NCBI GenBank assembly: GCA_030265145.1
Contig: JARBES010000114.1
Coordinates: 18,992,894 to 19,014,946 of the forward strand
Source of the DNA: Strongylocentrotus pallidus
Lineage: Eukaryota > Echinodermata > Echinoidea > Camarodonta > Strongylocentrotidae
Direction: 5' to 3'
Length of the DNA: 22,053 nt
Each line of letters opens with the position of its first letter. Position 1 is the first letter of the stretch. Made by a program: the position numbers and the translations under genes. The notes beneath the pieces were generated by a model. The model was not told where the DNA came from, ran no database searches, and saw only the letters and a program-made list of their open reading frames with translations. Of this stretch, positions 1 through 8,802 are shown piece by piece.

Positions 1-105
1 CCTATAAATAGCTTCCTCAATATTCAGTCTTTCTGACAGACGCTTGGCAAAGGTTGCCTTCATTTGAGCAAGGAGTTCCATGATTTGAGGAACCTGATGA
101 TTTGT
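1..105 (-). CDS. Probable internal exon (partial), unknown protein
   Basis: The minus strand is open over 35 codons in one frame and reads like real protein: it starts TNHQVPQ, continues MELLAQMKATFAKRL, and ends NIEEAIYR at the window edge, so the exon runs off to the left. The composition (alternating Leu/Ile/Met/Ala with Lys/Arg/Glu) suggests amphipathic alpha helix. A usable splice acceptor (TCACTCCTAG on the minus strand) lies just upstream at 106-115, and the same frame has a stop inside that acceptor, so the exon start is set there. The plus strand of the same stretch has stops in all three frames. I do not recognise the family. An alternative is a first coding exon starting at the ATG of MELLAQ. 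The upstream exons of this gene would lie at higher coordinates in this window, but none can be joined with confidence. Confidence 0.45.
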
Positions 106-963
106 CTAGGAGTGATACTTGCAGATATGATTTTTGGAGATTGTCAGAATAATAACAGAGAGGGAGTTGTAGAGGAGTTAACTACTGAGAGCTATAAAGA
201 CGTAGCACTGTCCAAAATTGAATTATTTGATAATAATAACACAAGTAACATTTACATAGTGCTAAATCTTTATGTTTCTAAATGCTGTATTCTTAATATT
301 ATTATTGTTATTTACTTTTTGATGCCATCTGGCTCGTCTGGCAGGCATTATGTTGAAATAATATATGAGTTTCAAGTTTATTTATTTCCACTTTATCAGA
401 AAAGCCTAGAGGAAACCCTATTGGCCCCTAGCTAAGTTATACTGTCTTTTGACAAGAGGGGGAGCTATTGATAATTCTAAATTCTTCTCTCAAACTCTGG
501 AGCACTTCTTTGAAAGTTGCAGAGTGCCGCCATCCCTTTGCACTTTTTTAATTTTTATTTCAGATTTAATACTGTAATACTAATTGCTTGATAATAATCT
601 ATTCTGGCCATCAGCCAAAATGTAGATTTTAAAATTTATTTGTTATTGATTTTGATAGGGGTCTTCAGTTAAAATAACTTCTTGGCAAGGAGGCTCTGGC
701 GATACAGGGTTTTGTTGGTCAAGAATTTATTATAACTTTAATTATAATGATATAGTTATTTACATTAAAATGTTCCTGATGTATGTACAAATTATAACGT
801 ATTGACAAATGATAATGCAAATGAGAAAGATGTTTTACTGTCGAATCATAAACTATCATTAGACAATAATATTTCTAGGTTACGAAAACAATAACAATGA
901 AATAAAATAGACATGTCGCTCACTATCCATTTTCGGCATCCATCCATTACAAACTGCTATAAG
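106..963. other. Unannotated AT-rich DNA, probably intronic
   Basis: No exon, repeat or structured element is recognised here. A 123-codon plus-strand open frame at 64-435 begins with TTG rather than ATG and overlaps the better-supported minus exon; its composition (Asn/Ile/Tyr-rich) reflects AT richness, so it is not called. Confidence 0.4.
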
Positions 964-1173
964 GAGGCATGGTGGCTCAGTGGTAGAGCAGTGGTCTCAT
1001 AACTGGGAGGTCCCAGGTTCAAAACCAAGTCGATGCGCCAGTGCCCTTTTGGTAAAGCAATAATCCTCATTACCAAGTCAATTGGAGAGGACTTAAAGCC
1101 ATCTGTTCCCAGGTTGCTTACTTACAAACATACACATGCTTTCTTAGATGTCAGGTAAAACAAACAAACAAAC
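964..1173 (+). mobile_element. tRNA-derived SINE
   Basis: The head is tRNA-like, with a perfect RNA polymerase III A box (TGGCTCAGTGG, 973-983) and B box (GGTTCAAAACC, 1016-1026) spaced 43 bp start to start, typical for a tRNA promoter. The anticodon-loop position reads CAT, so the ancestor may be a tRNA-Met-like gene. The body (1027-1156) is unrelated to tRNA and carries GAGAGGACTTAAAGCC, a phrase I associate with sea-urchin SINE bodies (recollection, not a search). The 3' end is an (AAAC)n tail at 1157-1173. It is not a functional tRNA gene because the acceptor stem does not close after the B box. I did not find clear target-site duplications, which suggests an old copy. Confidence 0.8.
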
Positions 1174-1284
1174 GACATATTAAAGTGATATTGATGTGAT
1201 AACATATTGAACCATGTAATAGATCACAATGTGATTAATTTATAACACATTGGATGTATGGATGCTACAGAGTGACCACATCAT

Positions 1285-1303
1285 CTATATATATATATAT
1301 ATA
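1285..1303. repeat. (TA)n microsatellite
   Basis: A run of about nine TA dinucleotides lies just left of the CpG-rich island. Confidence 0.9.
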
Positions 1304-1319
1304 CCACCATACCTCATGA

Positions 1320-1600
1320 CTACCGCCCTCGTTGTTGCAAATTACGGAATCCCCCAACGGACTGCAGGATTTACCCCTAAGAATGTGTAATGAGGTTGCC
1401 ATGGTAATGGTATTATCTTTGTGTCTCGTGTATGGGCAGGAAGCTTTGGACTAGTGATTCAGCATTAGCGGAAATCTGACCGCGATACGAATGAGTGACA
1501 GACAATAGGAAAGGTGTGTTATATCCCTCGTGATCATTATGCATCGGTGTGCGGCATTATCGTATCAGAAATACGTTTTACCGGTATATGAAGATGACGA
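1320..1600. promoter_or_regulatory. CpG-rich island, candidate promoter or enhancer
   Basis: GC and CpG content rise visibly above the AT-rich surroundings. The stretch holds the X-box at 1395 and a TTAGCG motif near 1466, a motif that recurs in the islands at 7060 and 17060. An open frame from ATG 1539 (start MHRCAALSYQKYVLP) reaches a possible donor (ACCG/GTATAT, near 1583), so a short first exon is possible but not demonstrated. Confidence 0.3.
1395..1408. promoter_or_regulatory. Candidate RFX X-box
   Basis: GTTGCCATGGTAAT matches the RFX inverted-repeat consensus (GTTGCC, 0-3 spacer, GGYAAC) at all but the last base. RFX X-boxes drive ciliary genes, usually within about 200 bp of the start, and are also frequent in conserved non-coding elements. 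It lies in the most CpG-rich part of the first 7 kb (1320-1570), which fits a promoter or enhancer. An ATG at 1539 on the plus strand is 131 bp away; the motif is palindromic, so it could equally serve a leftward gene such as that of the exon at 1-105. Confidence 0.4.
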
Positions 1601-1745
1601 GTTGGATGTGATGACCTTTAACTTTCACTTCAAGCACGTTTTATACACTTTTCATAATATGATTATTGTAACAAACAAAAAGCAAACCAAAAATGGAACA
1701 AGAATATTTTTTTTTATTGTTTTGAAATTAATTACATTTTTTCAG

Positions 1746-1757
1746 GTTCACATACCG
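1746..1757 (+). CDS. Possible 12-bp microexon
   Basis: A strong acceptor (ACATTTTTTCAG, ending 1745) is followed 12 bp later by a consensus donor (CCG/GTAAGT, with the intron starting at 1758). The 12 bases would encode Val-His-Ile-Pro in phase 0. The candidate leader ending near 1583 would also end in phase 0, so the two could join without a shift. Both sites could arise by chance in AT-rich sequence, and no other exon of such a gene is established, so this is a hypothesis. The surrounding 136-codon open frame (1530-1940) begins at GTG and is largely intron-like, including a T-rich tract. Confidence 0.2.
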
Positions 1758-1763
1758 GTAAGT

Positions 1764-2679
1764 CTTTTTATCCATTTTATTCTTGACCTTATTTTGGACA
1801 TGCCAAACATTGACATGTATCTGAAGGAAATTTCACAACCAGTAAGAAGAATAGTACACAAGAAATTTACATCCTATCCAAAGGACATGATAAGCAAGAG
1901 GACTTGTGCTACACTTGAGAGCATCGAGGCTCTAACTTGACTTTTTTTTTTACCCCAAGTCGCTGTTGTAAACTTTAAGTTTTGTTCCATTTGAGAGTGG
2001 AACTGGAAAATAGTCTAATTAGGAATATATGGTAATTTCAAATGTTTTTATTTTTGTTGACCTTTCACAATAATGATTGATTGATTTGGTGATTGAGTGA
2101 GAACTGGTCAAATATTATGTTCCCACAAACGAGAATTTGTATTTGTTTCAATTTTCGTTATAAACTTGTGGTCAATCAATCAAAAACATAACTGCTTTCC
2201 TATCAGACAGAGAATATCCTTGGACTATACAGGAGGGTCAGATTGTGATTACCTTTAATTGTAATTACTTACCGGGGTACTCTTTATCCAATCCATTATT
2301 TGTTAAAAGGGCTATTAAAATTAGTTTTTCAGTGCTAATGTATTCACCAGAAATTGACCTGTTTTTTAGTTTTCCGGCAATTAATTGGTTGTATTTTGCT
2401 TAATCCGGTTAGAAAGAAATGCATTTCCATATTATACACTTTTAAAGTTACGAGAGTTATATCTTTTGTGTGGCATTGACTAAAACCCCCTGGACTTCCA
2501 CATTGGTTGGATAACATTTTACATGCACACTGTATGTGTGCTAAAGTGGACTGTGGCAGTCCACTGTTGTTCCATTTGGTTGAACAAAGCTTGTAACAAG
2601 TTAAATAACTGGCGTTGGGGCAAGTTATGTGACTCAGTAGTGAAAGTTTGTGTAGTGTCATATCTAATTTTGCCCAGGT

Positions 2680-2684
<5 letters not shown>
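1764..2684. other. Unannotated AT-rich DNA
   Basis: Nothing convincing is seen. Overlapping open frames at 2344-2837 on both strands partly encode the adjacent CT repeat and are not called. Confidence 0.4.

Positions 2685-2711
<27 letters not shown>
2685..2711. repeat. (CT)n microsatellite
   Basis: About 13 uninterrupted CT dinucleotides follow CTCG. This is the first of several CT/GA tracts in the window. Confidence 0.95.
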
Positions 2712-2827
2712 CTTAAAACGCCAGGCCCTCGCTCACTTTCTTGGAACCAATTAAAAGGTGTCTGCACTTGCAAACATCCAACACTTGCCCTCAAACTTCA
2801 GACGTGTCACATCCACGTATTTAAGGA

Positions 2828-3037
2828 CTATTCTTGAACTGTGCGGTCGATGACATCATCATCATCGTCAGTCATGCAGGAGAAACTCCTTTCCATGTGG
2901 ACATCTATTCCAGATGAATCTTCTTGTACTTTATCTCTCTTTGGGATGTGGTTTTTGTCATTTGCCATGTATTGAGAAATATAGTTCAGTGACAGTTCAA
3001 GTTTTATGAAATGATCCCTCACCTGCTTCACACACAT
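2828..3037 (-). CDS. Weak candidate coding segment, unknown
   Basis: A 69-codon ATG-initiated minus-strand frame outside the simple repeats has a varied composition and an acidic tail ending DDDDDVIDRTVQE before a stop. A strong donor-like sequence (CAG/GTGAGG, near 3022) lies five codons into the frame, so either the ATG-to-CAG part is an exon end and the rest is intron, or the match is chance. No acceptor that keeps an open frame was found upstream. The Asp run is encoded by GAT repeats, common nearby, which weakens the case. Function unknown. Confidence 0.2.
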   Translation of the reverse strand: MCVKQVRDHFIKLELSLNYISQYMANDKNHIPKRDKVQEDSSGIDVHMERSFSCMTDDDDDVIDRTVQE

Positions 3038-3059
3038 TTTGCCCCAATATAATCAAATT

Positions 3060-3800
3060 TTGACTCATTTAATGTATCAACATATCTACAGAGCATCAAA
3101 GCATGATAACATAGCCTGCAGACATCCGAGACTCCCTCTTTTGTCAAAATTTAATATTTTCAGAAGAACACATTTTTACGGCACTTGAAGTGAAAAAATA
3201 TTAAAAATTTAATCAGTGGGTTTAATGTTATGTATTTATCCCTATTTCTATTGCTTCAACTATTCCTGTTTTTTTCTATATTAAAAAAGAAGACAATCGC
3301 ATATTCAGCAGCTGAATACATATGTATTAACACCCATTGTTTGGAGCAGGCTGTTATTGCACTTTGACCTAAATGGACACAGAAGCAATATTCAGAGGAG
3401 GGGACCTAAGAAAGGGAATGAAATCAATTTTCTATCTATCTCCATGGACTTGAAATATAAACAAAGATTTATAAAGTTTTAAAGTTGCTCCCTCAAGACA
3501 TTAAGGTTATAATTAAGATTTATTAGCTAGCGGTGTCTTTTTTCTTACTTGTCTTTTTATGCGTGGCACTTTTCTTAATCTTTTCATTTTTTGTGATGTC
3601 TTTTCAAATTCCTTGACCGCTCATAATGGACGGTCCAGCTGACTTCATTAGAATGGATGAAATGTCATGGTCAATGTAGAACAAGGCTGGTTACTGCTGC
3701 TTCTTAATAAATCACAGATGCTGGAGAGTAGGGCTTCTGGGTAATCGCTCAGCAGTGGTCTTGCAGAATTGCTTTTTGAAGACTTGATGAAAGTATGAAG
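3060..3800. other. Unannotated AT-rich DNA
   Basis: No coding, structural or repeat signal is recognised on either strand. Confidence 0.4.
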
Positions 3801-3813
3801 ATATTTGATGATT

Positions 3814-4053
3814 ATTACTACAATCATCATCTTCATCATCATCATCATCATCAGGCATCAGGCTTAGCAAAAAAGACCATTCTCCACAATTTTTCATTAA
3901 GTAAAAACATACATGATTTATGATTTACAGCACTTACTACAATCATCATCATCATTATTTCATCATCATTATCGCCATCATCAGTGTTGGCAAAAGGCCA
4001 TTTTCCACAGTTTTTCATCAAACAAGAGCACACATGATTTAAAGCAAATGCAT
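3814..4053. repeat. 120-bp tandem duplication with ATC-rich core
   Basis: Two head-to-tail copies with period 120 both begin TTACTACAATCATCATC (3814 and 3934). Each runs through an ATC-rich core, then a shared unique segment (CCACAATTTTTCAT in copy one, CCACAGTTTTTCAT in copy two) and ACATGATTTA. The copies differ by scattered substitutions and by the length of the ATC core, so the event is not recent. The aspartate- and methionine-rich open frames here are products of the repeat. Confidence 0.8.
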
Positions 4054-4253
4054 ACATTTGATTATTGATTTGCAAAATGCATTATATTGATGTACATTTG
4101 GTTTCTTTGATTGATCTTTTTGTCATGATTGTTGATTGTTTTGTCGGAAATGAATAGAAGACTGAATGTAAATTGCTTTAAAATTTGAAAATGGATTTGA
4201 TTTAAAATTCAAATTGCTGATTGTACTTCATAAGAGAGAAAACTATGATCACT

Positions 4254-4390
4254 GCAGTTTCAATGATGATTTCATCCACATCACCATCATCATCACCAAC
4301 ACAATCACCATCATATTATTATCATCATCATTATCAATTATTATTGTCACTACCTTCATCACCATCCTCATCAACATCGCAATCATTCTT
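4254..4390. repeat. Degenerate ATC-rich minisatellite
   Basis: Imperfect CATCAT/CACCAT/TATTAT triplets occupy about 135 bp. The serine- or isoleucine-rich open frames across it (4214-4442) are translations of the repeat and are not genes. Confidence 0.75.
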
Positions 4391-5810
4391 GTGTTTTTTT
4401 AAAGTTCATAATCCCAGACATCCTCTTCATCCCTCTCATTAATATGTTTATTTTTTTCTTATGAAACAACTTTTAATGATGATGAAACCCTCTTCTTTAC
4501 TGCCCCCTGAATGTCTTTCTGTGGTTATTGGAGAAGAAATTCTAGCCAACCACTAGTCCCAGTGACGTCAAAGATTATCCTTCTGTTTGTTTATTGACAC
4601 AGTTCTCAAGATCGACCCCTCCATATTGTCTCTTATAGAAAATTGAATCAACAAATAATATTCATCCCCACTTCACAATTTCAGAGTGTTTATTACAAAC
4701 CTTGTGCTCTTCAGAAGGAAATTATGTTTTTCAGAGGGGGGTACAGTTTCAAGGAAAGTGAGACTGCCTCCGTCTTAAAAACAATTAACCTCCTTTCCTG
4801 GCGCTTCCATAAATGGGTTGCCAAATGAAGTCCGGCATAGAATGTCTTGCTTATCTGATGAAAGTTGTTTGTGCCAGAATTCCTCAAGTAGAAAACCCTT
4901 CACTGCTGGAAAGAGGCTAGAAGTGCAAAGTGGTAATTGGTGATCTGTGTTCACACAGCTCTTCAAGCTCATCGTTTGAAATGCTCATCCGTATGCACTA
5001 TCGAGGTGCAAATTGTAGAAAGTCACAAAGTTGCCTTTTACATATCTTATTATTTTATGAAAATTTTGTCCTGTTATATAAACAAATGTAGAGACAAAGA
5101 TAGTAAATTGTCCACTGACAGCCAAAAAGGTGTTAACTGAAAGCACTTTATAAGTTCATATTTAAAGTTCATTTTTTAGAAAATAGTATTAGTAATAACT
5201 GCCATATAAATGTTATAATTATTTTCATTATTTTTAAATGGGATTATGCCCCTCTTGTTCTCAGCAGATAAAACAAAATTGAAATCAAAGATTTTATACT
5301 CAGAGAAATGATTGTAACAAACGAAATATTAAAAAATAAACATTATCCAAAAAGTTTTTTTTCTTTCAAAGATCGATACCAAAATATGTTCTTCGGGGGG
5401 TGCATTGGTGTGGTGTGAACTGTGAACACAACTGATTCTTGACCGTACCCCCCCCCCTTCCTCCTGAAATCTCAGCTGGTCACTAAATCAAATCTAGCCC
5501 TTAAGGTTTGAAGTAATTACTTTCAAGTAGCATCTGATGTCTGATGATGAGAAACGTGTGTTTCTCATTACATTCTTAAATGGCTTCCCCATATCTTCCC
5601 CCAAGTGACAGATATTGGATGTATCTATGCAGACTGATAATATTTCACCGATACATGTACTTATCTTGTCTACAAATTAAGAATTAATCCTTTTTATCTT
5701 TTTGATATTGTTTTGGTCATTATGGCAGTATAATCTCATTGGATGATAATGTCAGTAATCTCAATTGATATCTAATGATAGTGATAGTGATGATGGTGCT
5801 GTATAAACCC
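4391..5810. other. Mostly unannotated DNA
   Basis: Contents seen: a 10-C tract at 5448-5457 and a small perfect hairpin at 5547-5568. The minus-strand 65-codon frame at 4775-4972 has an acceptable composition but no convincing donor and is not called. Confidence 0.4.
5547..5568. repeat. Short perfect inverted repeat
   Basis: ATGAGAAAC and GTTTCTCAT form a 9-bp stem around a 4-nt GTGT loop. There is no U-run after it and no recognised RNA family. Confidence 0.5.
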
Positions 5811-5811
5811 A

Positions 5812-5867
5812 ATTATTATTATTGTTATTATTGTTATTATTGTTATTATTGTTATTATTGTTATTTT
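5812..5867. repeat. (TTATTATTG)n nonamer repeat
   Basis: About five near-perfect 9-bp units. The Tyr/Cys-rich translation seen here comes from the repeat. Confidence 0.9.
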
Positions 5868-6010
5868 ATACATTGGTCCACATTTGTCACTATACCCACC
5901 CGGGCGTTAATGGGTAGTTGGTTACCTGACCTTTGCTTGGGTAACAGTAATTGCAGGGCCCTCAGGAAGAACAGCATTGATGCTGATGAGGCTTTTGTGG
6001 GTAAACAACA
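5868..6010. repeat. Possible interspersed-repeat fragment
   Basis: A GC-richer, non-simple segment sits between the nonamer repeat and an AAT/GAT-rich tract. It contains CCCGGGCGTTAATGGGTAG and GGTTACCTGACC. Simple-repeat borders and a TAATGGGTA phrase resemble dispersed repeats of marine invertebrates as I recall them. The family cannot be named from sequence alone. Confidence 0.3.
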
Positions 6011-7060
6011 TAATAATGATGAATATTGTGATGATGATGATCGTGATGGTGATATCATGAAGAAGAAAATGGTATTATTAATAGTTGTAATAATAATGAC
6101 AGATTTCAATATATTACATTTGCAGAAGACGATTTCTACTTTTAGCAAATCAAACATTACTGACAGGTATTGATGAAAAGCAAGATAGGAAAAAGAAAGA
6201 GGAAATGCAATAACAATTTGAAGAAGAAAAAGAGAGAAAAAATTATCGTTCGGTTGGAGACTGTAATTTACAATTACATTATAGTGAAAAAGGGACTAAA
6301 AGGGAATAAGAAGAAGAGGACATTACCCCTGAGCTGTACATTCGATCTGTGGATGTTGGAAAATACGTGATGATTCGATGATAAAGAAGATGATTGGTCG
6401 TCGTTGGGGGAATTAATGAGTCACCCTGGATGTCACCTGGGTTGAGAACTTGAGATTCAAATCACAGAGGGGATGTAAATGTTCTTCGTTAAGTGAAAAA
6501 TTCTTGATCCAGTCGGGAAGCAGATGAGCTCGTGAGTGGCAAAGTAATGAAGCGAGGCCTACTTTTTCATGAGATAGTAATATTCATATATCGAGGGGTG
6601 AAATGATTTAAAGAGAATATAGTTTTGATAATAGTAATAATATGGATTACATTTTTAATTGTTTATGACACTAAGCACCTATTTTTATTACACTCATTTC
6701 TCAAATCCAAGTCCTACATTCCTGTGTATATGATATACATCTACCTAAGCTGGTATTCCAGATAATATATATTGATGGAAGAAGTGATAAAAAAAAAAAA
6801 AAAATATGTAGTGATCTTTGCAAGGCAACAAAAAGTATAGGAAAAGGGGGGGGGGGGATCAGATTGGTTGAAAGATAGGGTATTCAGATAATGAAGTTTG
6901 AGGGGGGGGGGAGGAAGAAAAAGTATCAGAGAGGCAGAGAATGGAAGAAAGAGAAGGTAACGTAGAATCCCTACAAGAAGTATATGCTCAATTTTAAAAG
7001 ATACAATCTTTTAAGAAGACTTCATGTAGTAAGCTATAAACTTTCAGTCTTGAAAAAGCG
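6011..7060. other. AT- and purine-rich DNA with homopolymers
   Basis: Seen: a purine-rich tract about 6173-6240 (AAAGAGAG type), an A16 run at 6789-6804, a G12 run at 6846-6857 and a G10 run at 6902-6911. No gene signal is recognised. Confidence 0.5.
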
Positions 7061-7280
7061 TACCTCAGTGATGGCAAACTTCTTTCCATAATTTAGCGTA
7101 ACGTTGATGTTTCCCTTTAGCGCGAGATAGTTAAAGACACGTTTATTTCTCATCTGTACGCAAACTCTAGAAAACTCAATTAGGGAGACATCAGACAAAT
7201 GCATTAGCGTGTTCTTCATCCAGAGCTCGCTCCCGGCCCAAGGATAATTGTTAGCGTTGGCTTCGATGCAAGCAGTAAGC
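7060..7280. promoter_or_regulatory. CpG-rich island with four TTAGCG motifs
   Basis: TTAGCG occurs at 7093-7098, 7117-7122, 7204-7209 and 7251-7256, all in the same orientation, within about 165 bp. A given hexamer is expected roughly once per 4 kb by chance. One copy extends to TTTAGCGCG, which resembles an E2F site. This may be a cis-regulatory module or may reflect codon use in a coding exon, since three of the four fall in the same codon phase of the minus frame. Confidence 0.3.
7064..7166 (-). CDS. Candidate internal exon, unknown protein
   Basis: The minus-strand open frame reads VCVQMRNKRVF, then NYLALKGNINVTLNYGKK and FAITE, followed directly by a good donor (CTGAG/GTACGC). A good acceptor lies at the other side: CTAAT branch-like sequence, then GAGTTTTCTAG ending at 7167. 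The implied exon is 103 bp, with one leading base and ending in phase 0. The open frame continues further upstream to 7309, so an earlier acceptor is possible. The segment is CpG-rich and overlaps repeated TTAGCG motifs, so a conserved non-coding element is the main alternative. No family is recognised. Confidence 0.3.
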
Positions 7281-7309
7281 AGTACACCATTTATAATTCT
7301 ACAGGTCAC

Positions 7310-8070
7310 AATTCATAGACCATCTTGCTCTTGCGCATACTAATTGTAATAAATTGTTTTCTCATCATAAATTTGCTTGGTTCAGGTGTGAACAAATCAA
7401 GGCCGGATTACTTGCTCTCAGAGATGAAATGTAGTCTTGTTGTACCCCTCCACTTTGTACGTGTTTAATGTGAGAATTATTTTTGAGGGGGAAGATTTTT
7501 GTGGATTTCAAATAGTAATCAGCATTTGAATGAAGACAGAGTTGATCATGATGTGTATGACGCTGAAGGAAAGCATGGTACAAAATGATACAGATAAAGA
7601 TCATTTAATTTTGCACATAGGAAATAAATAAGATAACTGCTGTCTTTAATACTGTGTTTTTGTTAGGAGAGAATGCAGAATACCAGATGAGATGGTAATA
7701 TTCAATAGGAAGGAAAGGGATGAAGCATCAAATGGTATGGGGGGATTAATAAACCTGTTACGAAATCCCTTTGAGCGGGCTACATTCCCAGTCCAAGATG
7801 GTGACAAAACCCTCAGCCTAAATTGTTGCAGTATTTGTGTTTTTCAAGGAGAGGGCCATTTTAGGTTTTAACACCCCCCCCCCCCCCTCCCCCTCCTCAC
7901 CCCTGGATAAAAATAAAAGTTTAATTTCCGAAGGGCTACTTTTAGGTATGGGTAAAACTCCTATGTTTTGAGATTGAATAATTTGTTATTTTTCATTACT
8001 GGTGTTTTTTCAAGGGCTTAGCTAGGGGGCAACTCTATGGGGCAATTTGTTTTCAGCCTCGTTGCTCGGA
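7310..8070. other. Unannotated DNA with C14 tract
   Basis: A run of 14 C lies at 7874-7887 in a C-rich stretch. Nothing else is recognised. Confidence 0.45.
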
Positions 8071-8486
8071 AACCGGGCAGGGAAGGGGAGGGGGTCGTCA
8101 TATTCTGAGCCTCGTAGCTTTGATTGGTGTTACATGGAGTCTGGTGAGAAGACTCGGTGGAGGTGACTTGTGGCCCCAGTGGCATGCCTCCTTTCTACCA
8201 GCTGAGAGTAACTTGACACACCTTCATCGTCAAGGCAAGACAGGCCTGGAGGAGAAGAAAGATTAGTCTGTTAGTCCAGACCCCAAAGCATAATCAGTAA
8301 TTTATAAAGCCTAGTTACTGGGGCAAAGGCTAGTCAGGGGGTATTTTATGTGACTTGCTCGAGACCCAGGTGGTTTATAAATTGCCACTTTGCCTAATTG
8401 TAGTCTTTTGATGAAGATTGAGATTTGATTCACTGTATTTTACTTCTAGTCGGTAAGAAAGGGTCTGAGCAAGCAAACAATTAGTA

Positions 8487-8508
8487 TGAGAGAGAGAGAG
8501 AGAGAGGA

Positions 8509-8541
<33 letters not shown>

Positions 8542-8576
8542 GAGACAGACAGACAGACAGATAAACAGAGTATTAT
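8487..8576. repeat. (GA)n and (GACA)n microsatellite, copy 1
   Basis: The purine-rich tract has a GACA tetranucleotide run near 8543-8560. The Ser/Leu-rich minus-strand frames across it are repeat translations. Confidence 0.9.
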
Positions 8577-8690
8577 ATACAGAGGGAGAGCAAGAGAGAG
8601 GGAGGAGGGTAGAAGAGTGCAAGTACCAATCGAGAGAGAAGGAAAGAGAGAGGGGCTGGTATAGATTGGATGCATGCATCCCTCCCTCTC

Positions 8691-8802
8691 CTGCAGCATC
8701 ATCAATCTGACTGACTGGTAGAGTCACACGGTCACGCATTAACGATTGGGCCCCAAAACATCCAGCCACTAGTACTACCAGTACCGGTATACACCTCATC
8801 AC
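8691..8802 (-). CDS. Possible first exon of a secreted peptide (copy 1)
   Basis: The minus-strand ATG frame begins MMRCIPVLVVLVAGCFGAQS, which looks like a signal peptide (hydrophobic core, small residues before a potential cleavage site), followed by LMRDRVTLPVSQIDDAA. The matching frame in copy 2 is nearly identical over this segment, and the two differ by indels of exactly three bases, which keeps the frame. Beyond about 8690 the frame enters GA/CT repeat and encodes a Ser/Leu-rich tail that is probably not real. No donor site is convincing. Function unknown. Confidence 0.25.

Noticed and set aside
64-435. 123-codon plus frame
   Set aside because: It begins at TTG, has AT-driven composition, and conflicts with the better minus-strand exon at 1-105.
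966-1030. A functional tRNA gene
   Set aside because: A and B boxes are good, but the sequence does not close an acceptor stem and continues into a SINE body with an AAAC tail.
3648-4075. Met- and Asp-rich minus frames
   Set aside because: They translate ATC triplet repeats.
5775-6173. 132-codon plus frame
   Set aside because: It starts in simple sequence and crosses the nonamer repeat and GAT-rich DNA; there are no splice sites or recognisable domains.
8446-8690. Ser/Leu-rich minus frames, also in copy 2
   Set aside because: They translate GA/CT and GACA microsatellites.
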